This document shows, in pieces, positions 32,526 through 44,298 of a stretch of 64,000 nucleotides of DNA. This DNA comes from Paracentrotus lividus (taxonomy: Eukaryota; Echinodermata; Echinoidea; Camarodonta; Echinidae): contig CALNVZ010000218.1 in NCBI GenBank assembly GCA_940671915.1, forward strand, positions 1,118,593 to 1,182,592. The letters are read 5' to 3'. The translations under genes and the position numbers were made by a program. The notes beneath the pieces are model-generated. The model did not search any database. It was not told where the DNA came from and saw nothing but the letters and a program-made list of their open reading frames with translations. Within the stretch, counting starts at the first letter, position 1, and the number at the start of each line of letters is the position of its first letter.

Positions 32526-33807
32526 GAGTATATGAATATAAAAAAGGCCCAAGTCCATAGTAGGTCATTTCGAGAAAATCGAAAAAAAAAATGATTATTT
32601 TTTTAATTTGGGCAATTAAAGTATATTTGCCAAAAGATATCAGAGAACATCATAAAACAAATTTAAGTGTACATTTTTTTTATTAACATTAATATTCACG
32701 TTACTTGTGGGCGGGGCTTTTTGTCTGGTGGACTTGGGCCGTTTTTAGAATCATATGGACTTGGGTCATTCTTACATTCATATAAATGGTAGAATTATGT
32801 AGTACTGAATGTATAAAAATGATACACAAGAGATTTGTTTTATATATCAGACAAAAAGTGCCCCTTATCTTTTTGTATTTTAGGTTTTTTCATAGCTGAT
32901 ATGTTTTGGGATGAGCGGGCGGGTGTGGGTGTGGGTGTGAAATGTGAGGACATATGTACCCGGTATGTGTTGCAAACAATAAAAAAAAAATTAAAAAAAA
33001 GAAAACAACAGAGTTTGCAAAATGACGTATCATTCATGTTTTACATTCCCCTTCTCCATCATGACACCAAGAAGTCTTAAGCACACAAACAATAGTTCAA
33101 GAATGGGGGGGGGGTGGGGGGTGGGTATGGTCCTCTCTTTTTTTTCTTTTTTTTTAAATTAAATAGAAAAACAAGAATACAGAGGTTGTCCCCACTTAAG
33201 CTCAGGTATGGGGTGTAAATGGAGTGAGAACTTTTCTTTAGCAAGGACCTTTATTTCATGCTTGCCAGAGATTTTTGAGGTAAAATGCTTTTGTAATTGC
33301 GCAGAATTTTTCATTTTATTGCTTGCCAGTGATTTTGGGGGAAAAATTCTCAAAAAAGTAAAACTTTATTTGTGTTGTGAGCGAATTTTGTAAGAAAACA
33401 TCAATCCTGAATCTGTCCCTGCATGCTCCACATCCACACACGCACATCAGCATAGGATTTTTTTTTTTCTTCTATTTTTGAGGAGCTATTTTTTTATATG
33501 GACTCACACCCTCCCAAACACCCCTCACACACCCTCTGACACACACACACAGGGTATAATAATACCTAAATAACACAATCTGTAATGAAAGAGGGCGCTA
33601 TGATATTAATGTAAGAAAAGCCCAAGTCCGGGACTTGGGCTTTCCTACATTTATACCAGATTTTTTTCTCTATTTAAGGCATTTCTGAGACGTTTTCAGA
33701 TTCATCATTTATACACAAGATGAGTCATTGTATTAGGAACAATTTCCCATAGTTAACTCAATTTCGCCAAATATTGGACTTGGGCCTTTTTTTATATTCA
33801 TATACTC
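32526..33807. mobile_element. TIR element with GAGTATATGAATATAAA ends
   Basis: GAGTATATGAATATAAAAAA and the adjoining GGCCCAAGTCCA are repeated inverted at 33770-33807, flanked by AAAC on both sides. Internal GGACTTGGGC or GCCCAAGTCC words recur at about 32729, 32758, 33618 and 33630. Looser inverted similarity continues outside (GCATGCAAAAGGGACTA-like at about 32400 against TAGTCCCTTTTGCATGTAA at 33950), so a larger foldback may enclose it. Confidence 0.7.
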
Positions 33808-33856
33808 AAACGCATTTGGTAATTTCCCTTTATCCCTAACCGCGTGTACTTGGTCT

Positions 33857-33857
<1 letters not shown>

Positions 33858-33914
<57 letters not shown>
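33858..33914 (+). repeat. Poly-A tract
   Basis: Uninterrupted run of more than 50 A. Confidence 0.95.
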
Positions 33915-33917
<3 letters not shown>

Positions 33918-34352
33918 CATTTCCTCTAAAGTTATAAAAGTGGATGTAGTCCCTTTTGCATGTAAACTCTTCATTTATTGGTGCATGGGATGAAAAAACA
34001 GCATATTGATAACATGTCACATCACAGAGGTTAAGGTAACAATTCTGAATAATAAACTCTCACTTGACTGATTGTGACAGCTACGATTAACACGCAACAT
34101 GGGCATCCCATGCCAATGATTTTTCGCATGACCTAAAGGAGGAAACACTTCAATGGAACAAAGTTTCCTTTATCATTTTCCTTGTCTGTTGTATCAGAGT
34201 AGCCAAGCTACGACGGGTGATATTATATTAAGGAGGGTCTGAAAATTTCGTCAAAATCGGAATAAAATGAAAAAGTTATGAGTTTTGCATTTTTTTTCGA
34301 TGAATCAGTTCTGTGCATAGCGTCATTCGTAATTAGGCATAATTAATGAGCA

Positions 34353-35305
34353 CACTGTAAAAAATTTCACCGTTTTTTAACAGGAAAGTTCCTGGCAGTC
34401 GGGACGCCACGAGTGCCCATTTTTGCACAGCTTCCAGTAGTTATTTTACAGATAATGTAAATTTACAGGTTCCCGTTATTGACCACCTTGTAAATTTACA
34501 CCCCTGTAAATTTACAGTCTTTTCCTGTTTTTATCATGTAATAGTATTTTGAAACAAAAAGAACATTATCCAACATTATACGGGATTGACCATTCATGCC
34601 TAATCATGTCCTTAATCCTAAATATTAATCCTAAATCCTACACCTAAATCCTAATCCTAAATCCTACACCTAATCTTTGACAACTTCGATGAAAGTTGTT
34701 AGCCTTATATACCCAACCCTATGTAAGATGACATTTTCCATGGTTAGTGCAACGATCCACGTTTGAAGCACTTCCAGTCATATTAATGAATATTCATGAT
34801 CCACATAATGAACTATAAATAAGATAAAGGTTGTAAATTAACAGGAACATCATTGCAGGATACAAGAAAACTGATTTGTAGTAGTTATGTTTCTTCTTCC
34901 TTTGTTGAACAAAGAAAATTGTCTTTTTGACAGGAAAACTCTCGTAATGATTTCAAAAATATACAAGTCTATGAACAAGGAAGCTCGTTGATATACGAGA
35001 AACTTGTTTATTAACAATAATATTTGTTTTTAGAAAGAACTTGCTGTTTTTTGACAAGAAAGTTAGTTATGGAAACTGAAATTAAGGGAATAATTCGTAA
35101 ACGAGCAGGAAAGGTTGTATGAATATGCCATTCCTGTTTATTGACAGTTGCATGAGCTAGTAACTGTAAAATCAAGACGACTTCCTAGAAAACTACAATT
35201 TTCCTGCCATTTTACGAGAAAAATATCGTAAAATTTAAAAAACGACCAAAAGCTGTATTTTTACAAGCCAAAGAACATGTTAATTTACAGTTATTTTTTA
35301 CAGTG
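34353..35305. mobile_element. CACTGTAAAAAA-ended TIR element
   Basis: The ends CACTGTAAAAAAT and ATTTTTTACAGTG are inverted. Multiple internal copies of TGTAAATTTACAG-like and CAGGAAA words extend the terminal motif. Such CACTGTAAAAAA-ended elements are common non-autonomous transposons in deuterostomes. No coding capacity. Confidence 0.75.
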
Positions 35306-36325
35306 TGCAGGCTGGTGATGCCATTGATCCACTACGTCTTTCAAATTCTTTAATATTATGAAATTCTATTTCTCCTAAAATTTTAATTTTCTAAACACCA
35401 TTACATGCATAATACATGTAAATTGTTAACATTTTTATTTTATCAATGAGACGGATTATTAATTTGAAAGTCTCATGTGATTCTTGTCTGACCCAAAGTC
35501 TTGCGATTTTTTTTGTAAATAGTTTGTTTCCCCTGAACGAAGGTAAATAATCCAGAATAAGAATAAAAGAGGTAGATTTGTAAAAAGAGAGAGAACTTGA
35601 TGAATAGAGAGAAAGAAATGAAAACGATTGTGGAATCAAGATATCAGTGATTTCGATGACGAGTAGAGTCTCAATGATTCTTTTGATTCGGTACCCCCGA
35701 GAGGAATATCAACATTAACTCTGTATAAAGTAAGTTTAAAAGGTGTCTGTTTGTTGTATGAAATCCATTTGAAGCAGTGCTTGTAATCCGTTATATCTAT
35801 TGGATCTAACAATACACGCTTGGAAAATTTGGCGCCAAATGGCTAATCGCGATGCACAGGCGAGCGCGCCACAATTCTGTTGCTAATTTTCGATAGACTC
35901 CTCCATTGAAACTGCCCAAAGACAAGATTATTACATGTCATGCTAATTCATATTTTCTTATGTGAATGAAACTTGTTCAATTTGACCTTGAGTCTCAAGG
36001 TCATGGACGATGTCGCCACAAAGCAGATTGGGGTGTGTTGGTATGACGATGAAGACTCATCAAACATACGGTGACTGGTGTTTGGTGTGCGCCCTAGGGA
36101 AACGCCGTCTTGATAATATGGTGTCCCGTCGGATTTAGACAACCCTGGATAAGACGTACTCGTTTCATCCTTTACATCACGAGATAAATCCAGTATATTC
36201 AGCCACGTCTTGTTTTCATGAGCCTACCATCGGGGAGGTCCATCGCTTTCAGGGACATAGTGCTGCGTTGCAAACCTATTGTGCATGGATTTTACTCATT
36301 ACTTATGACTTATTTTTTTGTTGCT
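35306..36325. other. Non-coding stretch
   Basis: No domain, exon or element ends recognised. Confidence 0.4.
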
Positions 36326-36330
36326 AGGTG

Positions 36331-36704
36331 GCTGTGGCGTCGGAAAGCTCTGAGGAGACAAAAGATCGCAGGGCGGCGGTTGTGTGTTATGCGGCGGTCA
36401 CAACTCGCCGTACCTTCGACGTGCAACTCCCTACGATGGATTTCGTAGAAAATTCGTGCAGCGGAGGTACCTTGCAGGTGCAATGCATGTACGACGTGCA
36501 GAAAGTTTTTACAATACCCTTACTACAGAAACGCAGGAATCGCAGAAGTTGACCCAGGACCTGTGCTTGCATTGCACAGGCAACTCAGGCTACGTCGATG
36601 GCACGTACCCCGTAGCCTACGACGAGTTGTGACCGCCGCATTAACAATGGCTTGCCCCTCCAATCGTTTGTCTCCTCAAAGCTTTCCGACGCCACTGCTA
36701 TAGG
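36331..36704. mobile_element. MITE with GTGGCGTCGGAAAGCT ends, host of Harbinger MITE copy 4
   Basis: GTGGCGTCGGAAAGCTCTGA on the left and AGCTTTCCGACGCCAC on the right are inverted; CTAGGTGG and CTATAGGTGG flank it as an imperfect duplication. A second, shorter member lies at 56366-56490. The present copy is interrupted by the MITE at 36390-36640. Confidence 0.7.
36390..36640. mobile_element. PIF/Harbinger-type MITE, copy 4
   Basis: A 251-bp element, the same family as copies 1-3, flanked by TTA at 36387-36389 and 36641-36643. The related sequence at 56430-56445 (TGTGGTTTAACAATGGC) shows the empty site with a single TTA, which confirms the target duplication. Confidence 0.93.
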
Positions 36705-37543
36705 TGGACATGCGCCCCCTCTGCCTGTTCTCTCTGTGCTTCCCCCTGGATTGTTTTCCCTTGCTTGATGCAATCCCTGATTTCTACTTCTCTTTTCCTC
36801 AGTTTCTTCAGTCAATATTTTGTGGTTGTATTTTTTTCTGTGGATTATTTTGTAATAATGTGACAAACAAACTGCGCATACTCTCAACAAAAATAACAGC
36901 AACCATGTTGATATTTTCGTGTAATCATGGGGAAAATGATGGTATATTGATGTTATGATAATAAATCACTTCCAATATTGCGATTCCCATTGAAAGAAGA
37001 TTGAAACAAAATATAGGATTTCCTAGTCAGTTTCAGAAGCTCGTCACTCAATTTGATAAGTGGTTCATTCAAGTTAGGACGATTTAGCTTTCAGTCGATT
37101 TTCCGGAGATCATATTCCCTTTTCCAGCAATCAATTACATGTTTCATTTGTTCAAATTCCGATTAAGTGCGCTATATACCTAAAACAGTAATTCAGTTTA
37201 GCAGAGACGCTGTTATGATTGCGCAATACCGCCATAAGCGGCATTTAAATTCATTCCAAGATTTCAACTTACAGTAATTAGCATTCAAATTAGGACTTAA
37301 ATTTATAGCTGCAGGAAATGTTTTTGTTCTTAATCATATAATTTTTTTTCATCAAATGTTTGCGAATTGCTATTAGCAGCAGTCGTAAATGAGTATGTAC
37401 CTTATATTACGGCATATGATGATATACATTTTTCCATTTATTAATTAGTTCATGAAATTATTTTTTCCCCTACATTTTCTCTTTTTACTCAGGTAACAAT
37501 TTTGCCTAATTACATAGTCAACACACAAAAACTCTTCCACATT

Positions 37544-37920
37544 ATATAAATAGTGCATGCTCTACCATGCAACATACTAGATTATGTGCACGACAAATAC
37601 TAAATTATCCCGAGGGCACCTTTATTTGACCGAGGCCGTAGGCCGAGGTGAAATAGAGGTGCACGAGGATAATTTAGTATTTGGAGTTCACATAGTGAGT
37701 AATGTTGCATTAATAGAGCATGCACTATTTATTATAGTAAATAGCCCCCTAAAATCAGCCGCCCCCCCCCCCTCATGGCCCACCCATGTTATTTTCTTCT
37801 AAATTTGAAATAATAATAATAGGCCTAGAAAAAATAATAAAAAAAATACATGCCCCTCCCCCCAAAAAAATTGGGGCCATAAAAAAAAAAACCGGCCCCA
37901 AATTTTTTTGAGCGCCCCCC

Positions 37921-37956
<36 letters not shown>

Positions 37957-37977
37957 TGTTAAATGAAGTTTCTATAC

Positions 37978-38009
<32 letters not shown>

Positions 38010-38059
38010 GCCCCATTTTTTTTGGGCCCCCCCCATTTTTTTTTTTTTTTTAATGTGAT

Positions 38060-38103
<44 letters not shown>

Positions 38104-38499
38104 GGCCCCCAAATTTTTTTGGGCACCCCCATTTTTTATTTTTTAATTGACATTTCTAAAAAAAAAAAAAAAAAATTTAAATAAAAAAAAATGTCCGCCC
38201 CCACCAAAAAAAAAAAAAATGCCCCTCGCAAAAAGCCCCCACTAAAAAAATAGCCCCCATTAAAAAAAGAACAGCCCCCAGACATGACCCATCCATGCGG
38301 AAAATAAAAGCAGGTTCTGACAAGTAACTTATCCACCCTCATTTCACCATTCATTTTAACACGGGATTGAAACCGTTCAATATAACAAAAAAACCGTTCA
38401 ATTATAACAAAAACCGTTCAATATAACAAAAACGTGAATGACACGTGACATCATTTCAACCAATCACAACTCTTAAAATACTACCACTATTTACTATAA
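37544..38499. repeat. Hairpin-rich repeat, copy B, expanded by homopolymers
   Basis: Same succession of motifs as 15282-15800, but with about 400 bp of alternating poly-A, poly-T and C-runs inserted (37760-38290). The latter is prone to sequencing and assembly error, and open frames across it are meaningless. Confidence 0.65.
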
Positions 38500-38689
38500 C
38501 AAATTAATTCATGCGCGCATTCGGGGGGGGGGGTAGGCGGACAGGGGGTAGGCGAACAGGGGCGCCAAAACAGGAGAAAGAGAAATCTTTGAAGAAAAAA
38601 AATGAGAAAGGGAAAAAGAGCGGGAAGGGGGAAAGGAAACAAAGGAAAAAAAGGGCGTCATAATGGTCGCCAATTCTATCTTAAATTTA

Positions 38690-39070
38690 GGGGGCGCCAA
38701 ATCAACTTTAAACTAAGGGGCGCCAAATAAACCTTAAAATTAGGGGCGCCATACTGATCTTAAACTTTAAGGGGGAGCCACTCCGATCTTAAATTTAGGG
38801 GGCGCAAAATTGATTTTGAATTTAATGGCGCCATAGTTATCTTTAACTGAGGGGGCTCCAAATTGGCCTAAACCATATAGGATCTTAAATTAAGTTGGGC
38901 GCTACTTTGATCTTGAATTAGGTGCGCCAAATTGATTTAAAACACAGGGGCGCCAAAGTGATCTGAAACTTTTGGGGCGACATATTGGCGTTAATTCGAT
39001 GATAGATACAGGGGCGCCAAATCGACCTGAAGCTGAGAGGCGCCAGATTGACCTTAAACTTAGGGGTGCC
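38690..39070 (+). repeat. GGGGCGCCAAA minisatellite (~35 bp unit)
   Basis: About ten imperfect units of the form GGGGCGCCAAATTGATCTTA, spaced 30-40 bp apart. Confidence 0.8.
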
Positions 39071-40776
39071 ATAATGATCTTTGATATTTTATTCTAAAGT
39101 AATTAACCAGAACTTAAAAAAAAAGGAACAGATCTAGAGCTTTAAAAAGAAAGAAATCGCTATTTGAAATGTTTAATTCGAAAGTGACCGAGAGTTCAAA
39201 ACGATTTGCCAATTTGTATACCAACTTGATTAAACCAATGCCAAAGTTGATTGCCTCATCGCGGATTTGATTGCGGAATCGCACGCATTCCATCCGATTT
39301 ACTAATTTGATTGCCTTTGAGGGGGATTTTGATTTGAAGACTTTTAATACCAAAGCGAAGGAACTAAGTTGGAATTTGAATGATGAATTTGACGCAGTAG
39401 AAATATTTTGGGAATTTGAATGAACTGATTATCGAATGGAGTGACGAACTTCCGAAACTGAGTGGGAAATCCTATATAAAAATTATCATCACTTCCAATC
39501 AAATGGAAATTACATTGTGATCAGAATACATCTCCTTTCATAGGTGGATCGCGAATTGAAGAGCACTCTCCCTAATTTTTTTGAAAGTGCCTCATTGTAC
39601 CGTATTTTGTATTCTTTGTCCAGACAGGTAATTCACATCATAGTTTGCGAACATCAGAGCTCCCAAATGGAATTGTAATGGAAATGTAATATGTTTTGAA
39701 TTAGAAGTTATTTTGGAATACTAAAGAAAACATAATAGTAACGATATTATGACAAGCCTACACTCTCAAGACCTTTTCTTTATCATGATAACATTTCTTT
39801 ATAATCGGGCAAAACAAATTGCCTATACCCATCATCGTGATTTGTATGCACCCCTGACAAAATATGTCAGATACAGTGTAAATCTTAAATCATGACGTTC
39901 ACTTTTAGCGATTTTTAAAATCATAAACGTGTTACTTATTTAATGCAGGTTCTTGAAAGCTTATTTCGTAGCTACGTAAAATATGATGCCAAAGCTAATA
40001 TTGTCATGGCTGTTTTTCCCATATTTTTTGTATCAGTGTATTACGTTGGTGCATAAAATTAGAGTGAGCTAACACAGCAAATCATACAATGGATAGATAG
40101 TCTGCAGTCTTTCACAAATGTTATGAGCAATATTATATTCAATGTACCATGTACTGTTTTTAAAGCTAATAGGACATATTAATAGATGAGAGAGAATTGT
40201 GCATTGTGTCTTAAATGCTCGAGAATGCACGTTCGATAATAAATTTGCAAAATTGGTTGGTAAAATACGGGGGTTTGTTAAACGCGATCATGGTCCTATC
40301 TTTCTCCTCAGAGGAACATTTTGTAAGAGATCTTGGCTGTTAATATCAATCTTGTTGTCAAAGCTATTTTTCTTCTCAGCGGGGCACGTACAGGGGACCT
40401 TCCCCCATTATTTGAAAACCCCTCATTGATTGATTGTTAAAATAAAAACATTTTAGTCGGCGCCCCCTCCTCTATTGGGGCGCCCCCTATTATTAAATCC
40501 TGGCTCCACCATTGTCTTCGTGGCTCCCACAAATATCAACTTCACTTTGTATTCACATAAATATGTCTTTTTGTCAGGTATACACGAGCAATGTTGCATT
40601 AATTTTTAATAGTCGAGTGACAATTACTACAACTATTTACATAACATCAAATTTCATTGTTTTCTATTCTTCCAGCTACCATGATGCATTGACACTGTGC
40701 AAAGATTGTCTGACTGTGGACATTACGAGGACTGTAATATTTGCTGCAATCGCTGCTTTCTTTTGAAGCATTACCA

Positions 40777-40837
40777 ATGCTATCCCGAGTTATCTGCTGC
40801 CTTCTCCTAGTAGCATTCTACATTGGAATAGCACGAG
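40777..40837 (+). CDS. Kringle gene exon 1: start and signal peptide
   Basis: ATG opens MLSRVICCLLLVAFYIGIA, a short N-region, a hydrophobic core and small residues before the junction: a good signal peptide. The exon ends CGAG|gtaaga in phase 1, which fits the next exon exactly. The context CCAATG is adequate. Confidence 0.8.
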
Positions 40838-43800
40838 GTAAGATAAATGAATATGAATGAGATAAGCGTGTATATGATTTAATATTCAACGGAAAAATGA
40901 ATATTCAAGAGATAAGTGAACAAATAAATGAATATTTATGAAATAGGTAAACAGATAAAGGAATATTCATGAGATAAGTGAGACAGGTAAATTAATTTTC
41001 ATGAGAAAAGTCAACCGATAAATGAATATTCACGAGATATAAGTGAACGGGTAGTTTATTAATCTTGAGATAAATGAACAGATGAATTAATATTATTGAG
41101 GTAAGTGAACGAATAAATGAATATTCACGAGATAACTGAATATAACATACAAGTCAACAGATCAATAATTATTCAAAATTATCTTATTTGTATTAACTTT
41201 TGAATTTCGCATATGATGTATTTCTTCCTTTTATCTCAACAATTTCCATACACTTTTTTTTATAACATGTGCAAATAAAATGTATATGAAATTTAACAGT
41301 GTTTTGTAAAATGTGCCACGAGTTCAAATCTTGTATTTTCCAGAAGGTACTTAATATCATCAATATATACCAATTTTTAACAAATATGTATGTAAATTTT
41401 CAAAGATGTGTTAAGAAATAATGTACGTCGCATATAATTGTGACTTGGGCATGTCTCTTTATTACTTAATGGTGAAATTGCATTTTGTAAGAACCGACAA
41501 AACAAGGAATGGCTGATATTAGAAGAGCGAGAAAGATGAAATGGGAATTGAAGTCACATTGCATGTAAATTCCTGGTTACGAGAGATGTATTTTAACTAT
41601 TTCTTTCATTACATCACGAAAGGCGGCTAGCTAATGTTTGCGTAGCCCGGTTTATGAAAGAGATGGAGTCGAAATTGAGGCAAACCATGGAATTGCTTTT
41701 AAACATAGTTATGAAAAAATATATGCTTCGTTCTCGTAAATCCTGGCTACTGTTATTTACCATATACTTTGCTTTGCCGCAGCTCCAGAATTTGAAAATA
41801 AGGGGGGCAGCCAGAAAAAAAAGATAAATTGTAGGGCGTAGCTAAAGTTTTGCTACCTCCTGTTGCCCCCCCCCCCCCTCACACACACACACACATACAC
41901 TTCTGATTGGCTACTACTAGTCAGTCTCGTCGGAGAAAAATCTAGGTGTAATCCTGTGACATAAGGCACTGCTATCTTTCCCTTTATTTGATAATTCTCC
42001 TGTCAGTGGGGCTTTAACCGAGTAGTAATTATTATTCCTTGGGGCTATGTTTTCTCCCGAATTAATCTCGTTTCCTGTTATAAATGTATGGCCTGTATAA
42101 CAACTCATTTCAGGCTAACATGATCGATCGGAACAGTGCCCTGTAACATAAAGACTTACGATTGATAAAAAGTTACCATTTATCTTTATTTTCGGTAGCC
42201 TCATTTGGAAACCAGGTACAGTCATGGATTAGGATTTTAATATGATTAACATTAGGGTTAGGGCTAGGGTTAGGATTAAGATCATCAACTTTGGAGCATC
42301 TTGTCCATGATGAGGCTACCGAGGACAAAAACAATCGTAACTTTTTTATCAATCGTAAGTCTTTGTGTTACAGGGCTCAGGCTCCACAAGTCATGTCTAA
42401 AGATTTATTTATTAATCTTTCTCACCACATCACGTCACGCTCTTTCCCAAGTTTAATTAGATAGTGGCGTCGTAATGTACATAATATTGAGGCTTTTTTC
42501 GTAACTGTGAGTTCAGCTTTTGAAAGAGCATTTATTATAGATTGTGGCTTTACACTGTGACTATTTTAATTTGCATGTAACGCATGTATTTGTTAGTTCT
42601 TTTCAAAATTGCATGAGGCATAAAGAATCTTTATTTGTAATCGAAGGTTTGCGAATGTTCTATTTTGTTTCATTTGATTATTATTACGTTTCTTTTATTT
42701 GTGTTCATATTTTAAGCATATGTGAAATGACATACCGTAGTTGTACATATTATAGTAGATGATTCCATCAAAATACACGGTAACACTATAATTGTTTGGA
42801 AATGATCATGTATATCTAATTATTTGATTTTTTTTTTTTTTTATTTTTTATTATTCATTCATAAGCTGTTGATTTGCAAATTTTCATGCCCTCACATCAG
42901 AACATTCCCTTTTGTGTAATAAAATCATTACAACGCATATATTTGAACACACTGATATGAATGACAGATATTATTATTATTATTATGTACTCTAATATGC
43001 ATATTTAAAAGTAATGACCAATTTTGATTTGCAGCAAGCCACATACCCTCTCATCAAATGATAATCATGGAAATATAATATCGATTTAGGCAATCACATT
43101 TAGGGGCCTACGTTAACAGAGTCGAAGTTATGGAGGCCACTGCGGCTATTAACATTCGAAGTGCTCTCAAATAAAGATATTTGTGCAGTTTCAGAATATA
43201 ATTTGCAAGTAAAGCTAAATCATTATCGACATTAAATAGTATGAATGAGATATTTTTTCCAGAAACTATCTGAGAATCATTATGAAGAACAGCCGATCCC
43301 AATTTTTGATATTATTTTTATAAGCTCACCATGCTGCAATCTTCCCCTCTTTTAAAAAGACAATGAACGTCATGAAAACCAGGCTACACAAAGGGGTGGA
43401 TCCAAGACTTTGAAATAATGGGGGCTCAAATGGCAAATAAACACACTAAAAGAAGGGAGGGACACAGACGAAAATTGTTTTAGATGTATAGTTATGTTAA
43501 CATGTATGTTAAATGTGTGATTCTAAAAAAATAAAATAATAATAAATAAAATTAAAAGAAATAAAATTAAAAAATCGATGGACCGCACGCCTCTTTCGCC
43601 CCGTATGGATTCACCACTGAAATTTAAAAATATGTCAGTGTTTCCACTTTTCCCGAAATTCGGAAAATTTCCGGAAATTTTGGCATTATCTAGGAAATTC
43701 AGGCATTTTCAAGGAAATTTTAAGGAAATTAAATAATTCCAGGAAATTTCAGGAAAATCTGAAAATCAAGATGTACACAATATCTGAGTGAAACAAATTT

Positions 43801-44267
43801 GAATAGACGTGATATTCACAGGATTATTCGCCTCTCGCTTACCTTCGCGCTCGCATGGTTGATTTTGTTCCTATTTCAGGGGGTGCGCAGGCAAAAAAAA
43901 AAAAGGTCTTAAAATTCTTTCATTTCTGGTAACTAGGGGCTACTAGGCATACTTCAAGCTTGCTCTACGATTGTCCGAAGTTTCTTTTAAAACATAATTG
44001 AAGATTTCAGGAAATGCCACTGAATTCCAGGTAATTTTGGTTCCAATTTCGAGGGGTTTTTTTTTCTGAGCAGTGGAAACACTGAAATATGTACTTTCAG
44101 TCAACATGAATATGGAGGCAGTTCGTTATATCGTTATTATGGTAGATTAGCAAACAAAGTGCCCCATTAACTTCATTTTCCTCTCCGGCGACCTTGAAAT
44201 TGGAAAATGATTCGGCGCATTAATGTTTAGGTCGGCTAATGGAAATGCACTTCATAGAAATCATCCC

Positions 44268-44298
<31 letters not shown>

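Larger units (their letters stand above)
37012..39476. mobile_element. TIR element with TATAGGATTTCC ends
   Basis: TATAGGATTTCCTAGTCAG and CTGAGTGGGAAATCCTATA are inverted, and the match continues (AGCTCGTCACTC against GAGTGACGAACT). It belongs to the same broad family as E1/E2. Inside are the hairpin repeat copy B and a ~35-bp GGGGCGCCAAA minisatellite. No transposase was seen. Confidence 0.7.

Noticed and set aside
37908-38354. Phe/Lys-rich frames over homopolymers
   Set aside because: Artefacts of poly-A and poly-T runs.
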